This document shows, piece by piece, positions 35,378 through 47,207 of a stretch of 64,000 nt of DNA. This DNA is from Acorus gramineus (taxonomy: Eukaryota; Streptophyta; Magnoliopsida; Acorales; Acoraceae): the NCBI GenBank assembly GCA_030737835.1, contig CM060849.1:24374855-24438854 (forward strand), given 5' to 3'. The stretch's first letter is position 1. Each line of letters opens with the position of its first letter. A program made the position numbers and the translations under genes. The notes beneath the pieces were generated by a model, which made no database searches, was not told the DNA's origin, and saw only the letters and a list, made by a program, of their open reading frames with translations.

Positions 35378-36345
35378 ATTTTTAGTGAGGGATTTTTTTT
35401 AATTTGTTGTAAATTATGATATCTAGTGTTCAGTCTCTTTTTTTTTATATATTTTTTTAAGTCCTCAATCTCTAAAGTCTATTTCTTTATATGTCCCCCT
35501 GTTAAACAGCCGTCTGAACACCTTTAATTGATCAATTTTTTTTTAAGTCCCTGAAAACTAAGTTATTTCGTTATTAGTCCCTACATTCTTCATATTTCAT
35601 TTTAAATCCCTAACTACAAATTTCTTTTTTGTTATTAGTCCATGGACAAAATATATATATGATTTTGTAAGTATTTTGATATTTAAAACTTTTATACAAA
35701 ATTTTGAATGAAAAATTAAAGATTAAATTGCATTTGCATTGTTAGGTGTTGAGTGACAATTTTAGTGTTATTTAAAATTGTATATACCTACCTTATAACA
35801 TTTTCTGTCGAATTAAGATCGATTAGATAAGCAAAAGAAGATAAATTATCTAAGTAAATCTTCAAGTTATTTTTATATTTGAATTTTGATTTAAATGATT
35901 TTTCTTGGTAGAAATTTGGGAAATATCATATTAAATTTTTTGAATATGTTTAGAATTTTAAATTTAAAAATTTAGATGCCACTAATAATAAATAAATAAT
36001 ATTAGCTTAATGTAAAAAAAAAACAAAAATATGTTATATTCCGATAATATCACATAGATATTTTGTCTAGAGATTAATAATAAAAAAGACATTTGAACAC
36101 ATATTTTGTATAGGGACTAAAAATGAAATATGTAAAATAGAGGAACTAATTACAAAATAACATAATTTACAGGGACTTAGAAATAATTTTTTTTGCCAGC
36201 TAACGGTGTTTAGACAGCCATTTGACGGGAGGGACTTATAACCAAATAGGTGTTAGAAGTTGAAGACTTAAAAAGAAATATGAAGAAGAGAGGGACCAAT
36301 CACTAGCTATCATAGTTTACAGTGACTTAAAAATAAAAATTTCTT
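35378..36345. mobile_element. About 970-bp foldback element related to the 271-bp MITEs
   Basis: The left arm (TAAGTCCCTG, AACAGCCGTCTGAACACC, TTATTAGTCCCTACATTC) is matched inverted by the right arm (GGTGTTTAGACAGCC, ACAGGGACTTAG, GAGGGACCAATCACTAG). The outer words (GACCAATCACTAG and GACTTAAAAATAAAAAT) resemble those of the 10315 and 45861 elements, so the family is shared. It is non-coding, with an AT-rich loop of about 300 bases. Confidence 0.75.
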
Positions 36346-36473
36346 TTAGTAAATGTTTAATGGATGCAATTCACTGGAAAGATATATTTTATTTTTACAA
36401 AAATAATATATTTTAGAAAGAAAAAAATGTTTGGAGAAATATGGATAATGCTATTTATTTGAGGAAGCACATA

Positions 36474-36703
36474 GGTAGCGTTTGGTAATGGAATTGCAAA
36501 ACTGATTTTCTACAAATGTTGGATTTAAAATTAATTATACAGGAAGCTGCCTCCCCTAGCTTTCTCTAATATTAGTTTTTGGATATTATTTGTCTGAAAT
36601 ATATCTCTAGAAAGCTGCGATTATAAAACTGTTTAGTTGCACTATTATAAAAATAAACTTTCTACTAACGCAAAATTATTCAATCACATAATTAAACACT
36701 GTC
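36474..36703. mobile_element. 230-bp MITE flanked by ATA
   Basis: Begins GGTAGCGTTTGGTAATGG and ends AACACTGTC, with ATA outside both ends. Its body matches 30472-30703 (ATGTTGGATTTAAAATT). Non-coding. Confidence 0.65.
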
Positions 36704-37037
36704 ATAGTCTCATTTCCAATCATGTTTCATGCACGCTAAACTTTCGACAACAGAACATGTAATTAAGTGTATGTGTATATTTTATGGGGGTGGTGTGTTT
36801 ATATTTTATGGGGTGGGGTTTGCATCTTAAAAGAAGTTATATTTTGCATCTTAAATATATAGTATATTTACATTCTCAAAATCAATTTTAGGTTAGATTC
36901 AAATTCTCTCAATAACATAATGAAAGTGGTTGGTGGCTGAGGAAGAAAGAAAAACTATGGTCCCGTATTGGTTGTTTGGAAAAAACATGGAGGATTTATA
37001 AAATAAGCTCTTTGTATTTTAGTGAATTACTTTTGAT
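36704..37037. other. AT-rich spacer between two MITE-type elements
   Basis: The stretch includes a 25-base imperfect direct repeat around 36780-36815 (TATATTTTATGGGG twice). No coding signal is seen. Confidence 0.45.
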
Positions 37038-37642
37038 TAGGGGTCATCAAAAAACCCGCGGTCCGAAAGCCCAACCCGCCCGGCTCGGGCCCGTAGTGCT
37101 AAAGCCTGGCCCGTTTTTAGGGCGGGCCGGGCTCGGGCCTTCCTTCTGGTCCCGGCCCGGCTCATAGGCCCACCCGAAGTGGGCCTGTTCGGGCCGGCCC
37201 GTAGGCCCATGGGGGCAATCCAATAAATGAGTAACATGTAATTTTTATTTGAATTGTGGTTTAATTATACAAATTATTGACATTTATGTAGGTGCCAACC
37301 TAGTTTGGTACATGTAGTTACTTATTCTTTGAAATAATTAATTCATTTAATATTTTTATTTCAAAAATTTAATAGATATAAATATTTTTTTTAACATTAT
37401 ACTCTAAATTTTGTGTTATTTGAACATTATATACAAATGAACAACTTAAAATTAAAAAATCAAAAGAAATAAGATGTTTAGAATTTGGACCCGTAGGCCC
37501 GCCCGTGGGCCTGAACCCAGGCCCGACCTGTGAGGCCCGAGCCCGTGGGCAGGGCATGGGCCCTGTTTTTTTGCCACGGGTTCGCTGGCCAAGGCCCTAT
37601 TTCAACGGGCCAGGTCTGGCCGTAACTTTTGGTGAACACCTA
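37038..37642. mobile_element. GC-patterned hAT-like non-autonomous element, copy 2
   Basis: Same structure as 10702-11333: GC-rich ends of GGCCCGGC-type words around an AT-rich core that shares long stretches with copy 1 (for example AATAAATGAGTAACATGTAA, then AACATTATATACAAATGAAC). Outer ends read TAGGGGTCATCAAAAA and, in reverse complement, TAGGTGTTCACCAAAA. No duplication and no transposase were found. Confidence 0.75.
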
Positions 37643-38000
37643 TGGTGGACCTTTCCATGCGAGGTGGTGTGTAGTACCACTGCGCACGTAGGCGTATTGG
37701 GCGTTTTAGAGATTGGTGAAATGGACTCTTCCAAGAGTCCTTTCAACCGATTTTCTACTTTAGCATTTTAAATAATAAGTTCATTCACTGCAATAGACAT
37801 TCACAGGCTGCATTCGTGTCTCCAATTCATTGAGTGCATGCATTCCAATAAGTAAATAGAGAGAGTGTGTATCAGAGTTATTGTATCCTAGGAGACAATC
37901 GTCAGATCCGTGAGTACCAATGCGGGGCGATTATTGTCTTAAGGACATAGAGTCCAACTCTAGCCTCCACCTTCATCAGAACAAAACAGAGTCATCAACC
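37643..38000 (-). mobile_element. LTR-like fossil fragment
   Basis: Its reverse complement contains TCTATGTCCTTAAGACAAT, which parallels 19170-19400. It has no domains, is old and degraded, and lies directly beside the hAT-like element. Confidence 0.4.
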
Positions 38001-38058
38001 CAGTACAATTGTTTTTCTTCTCTGTGTTTTGATCTATACTCTATTTCTATTAGTGTAT

Positions 38059-38059
<1 letters not shown>

Positions 38060-38134
<75 letters not shown>
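38060..38134. repeat. (AT)n microsatellite, about 37 units
   Basis: Uninterrupted AT dinucleotides over about 75 bases. An ORF reading IYIYIY through it is an artefact. Confidence 0.95.
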
Positions 38135-38138
<4 letters not shown>

Positions 38139-38208
38139 TTGTAGACAAATATAGTTCATACTCCAATTGATTTTCTATCATTTATATTACTAAGATCACC
38201 CGGGATTT

Positions 38209-39062
38209 TGTTGGAAGGTAAACTTCGATTAAGAGACCTTATAGATATTTTATGAATAATCCAAGTGTTTAGGTGTTTTTTATATTTAGAAATGTATAAG
38301 AGTCTAGAGTATTGTTCTTGTTATTAGAAATATCTATGTAGTTTAGAGTGTTCTTGCATGTAGAAAGTTCTAAGTACTGTTTAGAACTTTTAGAGTGTTT
38401 CAAATGTCTAAAGTGTGTAGAATCTTTTTTTTTTTAGTGCAATGTAGTCAAATTCCATTTCATCCAAGGTAAAGAACATGATTGAATGAGATGAGAAGAT
38501 AAGAAGAAATACATAGGTATTGTAGGATAAAGATAGAAGAGGAAGTGTAGAATCTTCTTGTACGTAATATCTTATGTGTAGAAGAGTCTATCCAGGTGGT
38601 TGTATGTAAGGCTTCTAGAAACTTCCTTATATATAGGTGTCTTGTAGAGTCATTTTGTATTAAGCCAATAAATTTAGAGCTAGTGAATACAAAGTTTTCT
38701 TTCCTACAAAATTTCCTCTTCAACCAAATTATAAGTTTTCTTTCCTACAAAATTTCCTCTTCAACCAAATTATCTTCTATAAAACTATCTTCCACACAAA
38801 TTAGTATAAGAGCCTAAGGTTCATTTTGAGAAGAATAGGGAGTGGGATGATCCCATACCAAGTTCCTCAACTCAACACAAGCGACCATGACAATTGGAGT
38901 ATAAGAATGAAGGCATTGCTTGGCTTACAAGATGCATTGTAGATTGTGGAGAAGGGCTACACGGAGCCACAAGATGAAGCCACTCAAAGTTTTAAACCCA
39001 AGCTCAGAGATAGTTTGAAGGACTCAAGAAAGAAATATAAGAAGGGCTCACCCTCATCTTAC
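38209..39062 (+). mobile_element. Copia-type LTR retrotransposon fossil: LTR, primer site, start of gag
   Basis: An LTR-like stretch starts TGTTGG at 38209 and ends ACACA near 38798 (about 590 bp). Directly after it is a word resembling the initiator-Met tRNA primer site (TATAAGAGCC at 38805-38814). The start of a Copia gag follows at about 38860-39060, with a DNWSIRMKALLG-like phrase and EKGYTEPQDEAT. The remainder of the element is missing. Inside the LTR a roughly 40-bp block (around 38690-38775) is present twice in tandem. The element is broken and incomplete. Confidence 0.8.
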
Positions 39063-39713
39063 ATTTTTTCTTGGAGATGGCTTCCCATGGGTTGCCAGTC
39101 CATATTACGTATCAACAAAGGAACACAAAACTTAAACATTTTTTTATTAGATAATAGATACATTCGGTGGATGTGGTTAAATATATGAAAAAAAATATAT
39201 AAAATAAATAGATTTTTTAATTCCATCTTTATCCCAAGTTATTCCATAAATAATTAAAGGAAAAACAATGTTATATAAGAAGGAACTAACTTAAATACTT
39301 TTGATTAGTATAATAGAGATAGACAAATTCCTATCAGACTTTTGAATTTAATGGATAATCATCCTAAAATGGTTCTTCAATCCTGATTAAAATGAAATAA
39401 TAATAACTATTATACTAAAAATGATATAATCTCCTGTACATGTTATAATAGGTACCAAATTTGAATCAGATCAAATCATGTTGTTCTCGAGACAAATAAA
39501 AAAAAAAATTTAAATTACCTGAGTGAAAATAATAAACCCTCCTATAATCACTCGAAAAAAACAAAGATTTCAAGCCGTAACTATTTCCTACTAATCCGAA
39601 CTTAAGTGGATTCATTACTATCTAAACCTCCTTTATAAATTCTCCCCAACCATTCCATAAAAAATATAAAAAAAACCCTAAACATATTTCAATCTCTCTC
39701 TCTCTCTCTCTGC
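39063..39713. other. AT-rich spacer and probable leader of the next ORF
   Basis: Mostly AT-rich. From 39655 it holds a TATAAAAA-like word, AAACCCTAAAC and a (CT)n tract at 39692-39711 directly before the ATG at 39714, which looks like a plant promoter and leader. Confidence 0.45.
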
Positions 39714-40100
39714 ATGGGCTCGACGAGGACCCACACCGCCCTCCGCCGCCGCAACACCAAACCCGCCCGGCCCGATCCGGGTTCATGCGGGCCGCCGGCG
39801 TACATGACTCTGAATGACCTGACAACTCGTCTTCCGGTGTTCTACCACAGCTCCGACGAGGTCCCCATTAGTGACTCCCTCATGAGGGAGGCCTTTTGGG
39901 ACCTCCTCCAGTCCAGGCCGTCGACGGCGTCGCCGTGTCCCACCGTCGGAGGAGGAGTTCGTCGGCATGGTGGCCCAGCAGGTGGGGTCCAGTGTTCGGA
40001 CATCGTCATCGGGGCGTTGTTGGTGTGCGCGTCGCCGCTCTTTCTCATCTGGAAGCACGTTTTCGACCGGAGGAGACACCCCCAGTGCCGGTGGAGATAA
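39714..40100 (+). CDS. Unrecognised 128-residue protein with a possible C-terminal membrane segment
   Basis: The ORF starts MGSTRTHTALRRRNTKP directly after a (CT)n leader, in a GC-rich island within AT-rich DNA. The middle part (MTLNDLTTRLPVFYHSSDEV, then SDSLMREAFWDLLQSRPS) looks like a real folded segment. Near the end, IVIGALLVCASPLFLIWKHV is a plausible membrane helix followed by RRR. I recognise no family. Other frames also stay open in the second half (39783-40168 on the minus strand, 39896-40132 on the plus strand), so the frame of the last third is uncertain. The island may instead be a captured gene piece or a young orphan gene. Confidence 0.45.
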   Translation: MGSTRTHTALRRRNTKPARPDPGSCGPPAYMTLNDLTTRLPVFYHSSDEVPISDSLMREAFWDLLQSRPSTASPCPTVGGGVRRHGGPAGGVQCSDIVIGALLVCASPLFLIWKHVFDRRRHPQCRWR

Positions 40101-40253
40101 ATGATCTTATCAGGTCTCACCAGTCTAAATAAAAAATATATATAAAAAAATTGATTTTTTTTTTTCAAGCCCGATTCTGTTAGGTCTAATCATCCATCAT
40201 CATATGATACAGATAAGTGGTTTAGTTGACACAAATAAAGAAAAATGCAGTGG

Positions 40254-40960
40254 GAAAATGTATTTAGTTGAATTTTTATATATGAATAGTGTAAGATACG
40301 GAACCCCTTAAAACTGTAATTTTGATGTTAATAATTATATTTTGATGAATGCCATGTATTTGGATTTATATCTGAACAGTATGGTAAGATACATATCAGG
40401 CTAAAAAATTACATTAAAAAATTACACTTGAATTTATACATGAGCAGTTGTGTACGATATACCCAAAGAAATTTAATTTTGATCTGATAGTTTTGTTCAG
40501 ATGAATGCATGTATTTGAATTTATATATGCCTAACAATTTTGTATTTTATTATAATAATCTTTTTTTAATCAATGGGTGTATTTTGAATTTATATATGAA
40601 AGCAGTGAAAGATAAAAAAAAACCTAAAAAAATGAATTTTGATAAAATAATTTTATATATTTTGATGACTTTCGTGTATTTGATTTTATATATGAACAGT
40701 ACTGTAAGATGCCAAAAACCAAAAAATAATTGAATATTGAAAAAATAATGTAATTTTCATGATGCCCTTGTCTTTCAATTTCTCCTTGAACAACTGCATG
40801 TGTAACATAAAAAAACCCCAGAAAATAAACTTTGAACTAATAATGATATTTTTTATTAATGCATGTATTTGAATTTATAAATGAACAGTAAAGTAAGATA
40901 CAAAAACCCAAATAGATTGCAATTTTATGTAATACTTATATTTTTTAATTAACTGTGCAG
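40254..40960 (+). repeat. Degenerate tandem array, about eight units of 70-97 bp
   Basis: The phrase TGTATTTGAATTTATATATG, followed by AACAGT and GTAAGATAC-like text and a TTTTGAT...ATAAT stretch, recurs near 40259, 40352, 40428, 40508, 40578, 40674, 40769 and 40863. Units differ by many changes and small indels. No coding capacity. It starts about 150 bases after the unrecognised ORF. Confidence 0.75.
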
Positions 40961-42119
40961 CTTCAATGGAGGAGATCGAGTAGGGCTTTGGCACACTTTG
41001 GAATCCCCATCTCATGCAGTAGGTAGAGTTAGATTTTTGTTTAGATCCCTTTTTCTTTCTTTTAGAGAAGATCAAGTGATTGATCTATAGTGATCATAGA
41101 TCAAGTTGTGCAAAAAGAATAATTAGCTAATTGTGTTTGTTTGTTTAATTTCCCATCAAATGATGTCCCTTGATGTTAAATTTCATGCATGTTATCATTG
41201 GTTATATATCTTCTACAGATGATCTCCAGAGACATGAACGGCAGCTTTATGTGCCTTCCTCTTATTTTGAATGGATATTTTTCGGATCTGTTTGGATAGG
41301 AGTTTAAGTACTATCTGTGTTTGAAAAGTTAAAGATTCTCAAATTCAAATCTGAACACATTTTTAGTGTTTAGCTTTTCAAACCACAATCTTCATTTTTA
41401 ATGGTATATATAAAACTATATAAAACTCTGTTATGAAAAGATTAAAAAAATATGCATTTAATTCATATTATTATATACTTTATATCTTTTTAATAAAAGA
41501 GTGTATGTAAATATATTTTTAAAAATTGTATTTTATTAACTAAGTATATATATAATTTTAAAAAAAAACAAGCTGCATGGGCCTTAACTAACATGTCTAA
41601 TTGTAAACATCAAGGTATATACTCATCTAATGAAGTGTATACAATTATGAAAAGTAAATTATAAACAGTACATATCAGTGGGATGCACATTAGACTAAAT
41701 GAATTTTTTCAAAATGAGTGTGTATTCTGGACTGAGTGTACTAGCATTCCTACAAAAATAAGTGTATTTTGTGAAGGAAGGTGTCGCTTTGTCTACGGAA
41801 GGCCCATAAGGGCAGTTGCAAAGCCCAGCCCATCCCCAGCATACCAGTGTTTTTTTTTTGTTAGATTGGCATCATCTGAGGCAATTTACTTTGTCCTATT
41901 GTCATGGAATAAATAAAAAGAACTAACCCTGACTGTATACATATATATGCTTCTTGTTCATTCATTATATCATTTATACACTTTACACACATATCAAAAG
42001 AGATAATTATAGGAATAAATGAATAGGAGAAAACTTATCATGTTTAGTATAAAAAATAATCAAGATAAATTGTGAATAATTGTTTAAATTTTAAAATAAA
42101 AATGAAAATATTGTTCCAC
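40961..42119. other. Intergenic DNA with MITE remnants
   Basis: 41285-41400 resembles the inner part of the 51260-51491 MITE (GATCTGTTTGGATAGGAGTT, then GTGTTTAGCTTTTCAAACCA). The rest is AT-rich. The 77-codon ORF at 41683-41916 has no recognised domain. Confidence 0.45.
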
Positions 42120-43350
42120 ATCGTGAGACATGCACCTTCCAAAATACAATAGACTCCACAACATCCACCATTGTTATGATCGATGTGCTCAATAGAGTCC
42201 TGTAAAGTGCTCGGACCCATACCAACCCCATGTACGTAGTTATGTTATTAGGAGTTGAGAATCAAAGCATACAATCATTTGATTTCCTCCATGCTTGTAT
42301 GCCCATTCAGATGGCCTCAAGCTCCGCTCGTAATGGGGAGGCCCACGGCCACCATGTAAATCCAGCTCCCAACACACGACGAGGTGAATCTTGGATCCCA
42401 ACATAAGCAGACCCCTTCACACTACCATCTATGATAATATAAATAGGACTAGATGTGAGCATTGCACATTCACTTACCACTGGTGAAGGTGGAAACATAT
42501 CTATCCTTGGCTGTCTTGGAAGAAGGTACTGATAGATAATAGAGTAAAGAACAAGCATACATTATCTCCAGATAGTCCAAGCCCGATTCACCACTTGATT
42601 GACATTCTTTTTTCCCTCTGCAAAAACCATTTGGTTTCTATTCAACCATAATTGCCAACATATAGCTATAAAACTTATCAAACGACGTTTAAGCCAAACT
42701 TTGCCAGAAAAATATATCTAAACAATCCTGAGATTTCCACTCTTCTTCAGGTGGAGAAACACGGCGCCAACACTCCCCCATGAATGGACATTCCATAAAT
42801 AGATGAGTTATAGTTTCAGGCTTACTCCAACAAACTAGGCATCAATTATTCGTACTAATACCAATATTATCTAAGTATCTTCTAGTTGGTAGCCTTTCTC
42901 ATATCACCCACCAAAGAAAAAAATTTCACCTTAGGATATATATATATAGGAAGCTTCCAGTACACTTTCCTCCACAAGCTCCCTTGTGACAACTCCGGGC
43001 TGGATTTATTAATATGTACACCTCACTCAGTTTTGGATAACTGGGAAGTGTCTCCTCCCAACACCATTTCGATACTCCATCCTGCGATTGTTTTGGTGGC
43101 GGAGCTAAGCTCACACATTCCACCCAATACATAGGTAGGACTTAGGGGTGCCTAAAGCAGATCCACATTCCATTATCTCCCGAAATCATATCAGACAATC
43201 GATATTCCAATATTGCATTGTCTATATTAATCTATGTCAGAATACGTGAGAATGTGATTGGTGTGAGTCAAGGATCTCTAAGAAAATCTATATCACATAA
43301 CTCCCCTGTAATCTTTTTTAACTTACCTCCAAATGAGCATACCAGTTTTT
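42120..43350 (-). mobile_element. LINE remnant: zinc-binding region and RNase H
   Basis: The minus strand in broken frames gives a zf-RVT-like piece near 42800-42900 (LPTRRYLDNIGI, then CLVCWSKPETITHLFMECPF). An RNase H-like piece follows at about 42480-42310 (PIYIIIDGSVKG, then WASPLRAELEAI). The order RT zinc region then RNase H fits plant L1-type elements that carry RNase H. The RT core and endonuclease are missing, stops interrupt all frames, and no tail or target duplication was found. It is older than the 6121-8462 LINE. Confidence 0.75.
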
Positions 43351-45692
43351 TATGGTAGGCTGAATATAGAGCGCATTGGAAATTTTTTTGAACATATTCT
43401 ATAAATAAATTTATACAATTTATGAAAATATAAATATTGTATCTTTCATAAATTGATGTATGGTATTTTTCTTGGATGTAAGAATGACCAAGTGGCCCAA
43501 CAGATTGGTGAGGCTTTAGAGATCAAGAAGGCCCACCCGAACACGGATACAGCCCGTATACAACCACATTTTGATTTTGATTTTTTATTTTTATTTTTAT
43601 AAAGAAAAAGTTTAGGTAACTTGTACTCTACAGTCTACAACTATATATATGTCCTTCTAGGAGAGTTCATGGAGCTTGATCTTTGTATATTTTAAAGCCC
43701 ACCACCACTAGAGGATTATTAAACCATAATAAGGACTCTATGGGAAGCCTTTTCATTGCTCCCCAACAACACAACTCATCACATTATACTTCACTTTTTC
43801 TGTCTGTTAGTTACATGGCAACTATATCCCCTCTCACTACACAATATCTCCCTCTCTAACAACACATATATATGAAGTTATTCTCCCATCAGTTTCAAGT
43901 ACATTTCACCTGCTTAAAGTGGAATAATACATATATTTACTTTGATATATGTGAAAAATAATACATGCATGTTTCCATAAAAGAAGATGTTATACTTAAT
44001 CTATCATTTATGTAATCATTTTTACATTCTTAATACATTGAATTTTTTATAGTATATATATTGTCTAACCAAATACATAATTATACAAAAAATGAAGTGA
44101 ATGCTCATGTAGTATAGTATATATTTTTATTAGATTTCATATACTGAGTTATGACTGCAGGAATGACTGAGTGTATGAGCGCCCCTTCCTCAAAAGGCAA
44201 CCACAAGAATGTTTCATGTACATTTATATGTATTTGTAAAATAATGTATATAATTACATAACTGTGTATATAAACTCTTACATAGGGTTCTATAAATTCT
44301 ATGAATGATCCATGTATTAACCATGTGATTGCATTTGTGGTTAGATTCTAATGGATGCATTAGGTTTGCACTCTAAAATTAATTCAGGCTCAATCATCTA
44401 ATGCCTTTTCCTCCAAATCACTCCAGTGAATAAATAATTTTTTTTTATTAAAATTAATATCTTTATTGAAATTAGAAGCATGAAAAATGAGCAAGTTAAT
44501 CAATAGACAAGAAAGCTTGATATTTTAGTTAAGATGGGGCTAAAACTAGTCTTACTAGTCTTCTTCTACAATATGTATCTCATAAACTGATCTCTGTGTC
44601 TAAACATGTCTGATGATCTTGATTAATTAAGTTCATATGTGTGAGAAGATTTGTCCATGACAATCCATATTAAACCAATCATCAAAATGGGGTCAACTCT
44701 CACCATGTGCAAGGGGGACATGCTTTGTAGATCACTCTATATATTCAATAATCATTGCCCACGAATTTTGAGTTTTAATTAAACAATTGCTTTATAGTTT
44801 AATGAAGGTGGATGGAAGGGGTGCCATTTCAATTGCATTGGTGTTTAACATTTTTTTATTAGAGCCTCTTAGCTTGTATAATTAGTAACATGGTTCATAT
44901 TAAACTATATTAAAATTTTCAATTATTAATAAATGAGTTTAATCAGTTATAAATTTTGATATTGACAAATTAAACCATAACCCCCTACCTGGTCATTCTA
45001 TTTCTATACATCCACATCCTAGCTAGCCAAATATGCCTAGCTAGAGTTTGGTCATTATAGTACATGATAAGATAAGACAAATAAGTTGTGGGATAAGTGA
45101 CTAGAAAATAATTAATATTTTGTTATTCAATTAATTAAATTCAGGATATCGCGTGAATAAATATCATGTTTTTTAATAATAAAAAATTGAGATGTTTTTA
45201 CTCTTTAGAAGGGTGATCATATCATGGCCATATTGTTTTTGTTCTGATTGTGACATGTGTAAATAATGATAAAATTGATAAATTTTTCACCTTAAAAAAT
45301 TAGTATATTATGATAAAAATAAGATTTTAAATTTTTAACTCTTATCGTCAATAGAGGGGTGATATCTAAAGGATATCATACACCACTCTTTCTATGCAAC
45401 AATATGATTGAAGTTTATTCAATCAGATGATGGTGAGATGATTAAATTACTTAAAAATATAAGTGTAGGTGTCCACATCTTAATACCTTATCATTTCACT
45501 CATATATACATACATAATATTTCTTAAGTACTTTTATACACAATATACTTTTTAAGTTTTATGATCAGTCTCATGTATTTTCAAAAATGAAAATGAGAAA
45601 TGAGGCTTCCATGACATAATTCTATTTATTTTTTTATCTGAACTTAAACGATGCAAGCTTGCTGTAGCAAATATAAGATCATGAAAGGCAAT
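43351..45692. other. Long AT-rich intergenic region
   Basis: About 2.3 kb without a convincing ORF, splice-consistent exon or strong repeat. It contains short GC-richer islands near 43480-43560 and 44150-44200. Nothing is supported. Confidence 0.45.
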
Positions 45693-45817
45693 CACGTGGG
45701 AACTGGTGATAGTGTTATCCAAACAAGGGATAACACGGTCCCTGTTTTGACCATCCCTGACAACCGTCCGATTACGACCGCTGATTCCATGTACACCACG
45801 TGATTTGTTTTCACGTG
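45693..45817. promoter_or_regulatory. Cluster of three CACGTG G-boxes
   Basis: Perfect CACGTG at 45693-45698, 45797-45802 and 45812-45817 within 125 bases of a GC-richer island. The nearest gene downstream is the OVATE gene, 1.7 kb away, so this could be a distal element for bZIP/bHLH/PIF factors. No function is shown. Confidence 0.45.
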
Positions 45818-45860
45818 CCTTCCCCTTCCCTGACACACACCAAAAATAAAAACAAAAAAG

Positions 45861-46131
45861 GATTTTTAGTTTTAAATCTCTACGTATCATCATATTTAGT
45901 GATTGATCTTTTATTTTTTTATATTTAAGTTTTAGTTCTCAGATTTAAAAGATAATTTCTTTTTAATCCCTGAGAGGGACCTATCCATGAATTATTTAAT
46001 TTATTTTTTAGTCCATGTGAGGGACCTATCCATGAATTATCCTTTAAATCGGGGAACTAAAACCTAAATACGAAGAAGGGAGGGATCGATCACTAAATAT
46101 GATGGTTCGTAGAGACTTAAAACTAAAAATC
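45861..46131. mobile_element. 271-bp foldback MITE, copy 2
   Basis: Same length and inverted-repeat plan as 10315-10585, including GATTTTTAGTTTTAA at the left and its complement at the right, and ATACGAAGAAGGGAGGGATC inside the right arm. The left arm has drifted more than the right. Non-coding. Confidence 0.85.
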
Positions 46132-47176
46132 TTCAAATAAAAAATATATAAAATCCACCGTTTTTATTTATTCTAACCACTTGATAAAAAAATATCAACG
46201 GTTGTCATGCTTCGTGGGGACGAAAATTTTGATGGACCCTCCACACACGGAATTTAATGCAGTTTGCATGGAATTATATGTTTTTTTTTTTTTTGATGTG
46301 ACATAATTCTTTGGTGGCTTTTTAGTCAAAACATTGAAATGGTATATAATGGAAATATATGAGAGTGACCAAAATAAAAATAAAAAATAAAAGCAGAATG
46401 AATTGCGTGAAACAAACGGTTCCAAATTTATTGCACATTCACATTTCAGGGTAAAAATCCTACCCCAAATGAGGAAAATCTCCACTAAAACTAGGGAAGA
46501 AAATGATTCAGAGTCTTTTCAATTTATATTTAGTAACTTGCATAAAAATCAATTAAAATCTAAAGGATTTAAAGAAAAAAAAGAAACCAATTTTAGACTT
46601 TTTTAGAGAAAAAAATCAAAAGGCCAAAAGGTAGTGTCATAAACCTAAAATATGTAATATTTGGAAGTGAACTTAGTTAAATAGATCATAAAAAATGGGT
46701 TTTATGAATTATAAATGAGGTTCAATCTTTTTTTTTTTTTAAGGAAAAAGATCTGACAAACAAATATTAATATGTAATCTTTTAATCAGTCCAAAATCAA
46801 CTTTAGAATAACTAAATGGTCGAATTTTGAGTAATTGTACTGGGATTTTTTAAAATTGTAATTCTTATGTTTATCATATTAATATCTAGCTAATCTCCCA
46901 ATATTGACTTTTTTTTAGTGTAATATTTGATATTGATATTGAAAATCTATAGTAAATTGAAATATTAAAAAAAAATATATATTTGATAAACTTCAACACC
47001 TAAAAATAACTTAAAATTCAAGATCAAACTCAACAATCCATAAAAAAAAAAAAGCTTAGAGCGACCTTAAACCACCTTTAAAATACACTTTTCCTAATTA
47101 TATAAAAAAAAGGACAACTAAGTTTGTACAATTAAGCACAAAGTCATAACCAATAACAAAACCTAACCCAACAATA

Positions 47177-47207
<31 letters not shown>

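Noticed and set aside
37920-38144. 74-codon ORF ending in repeated Ile-Tyr
   Set aside because: It is created by the (AT)n microsatellite.
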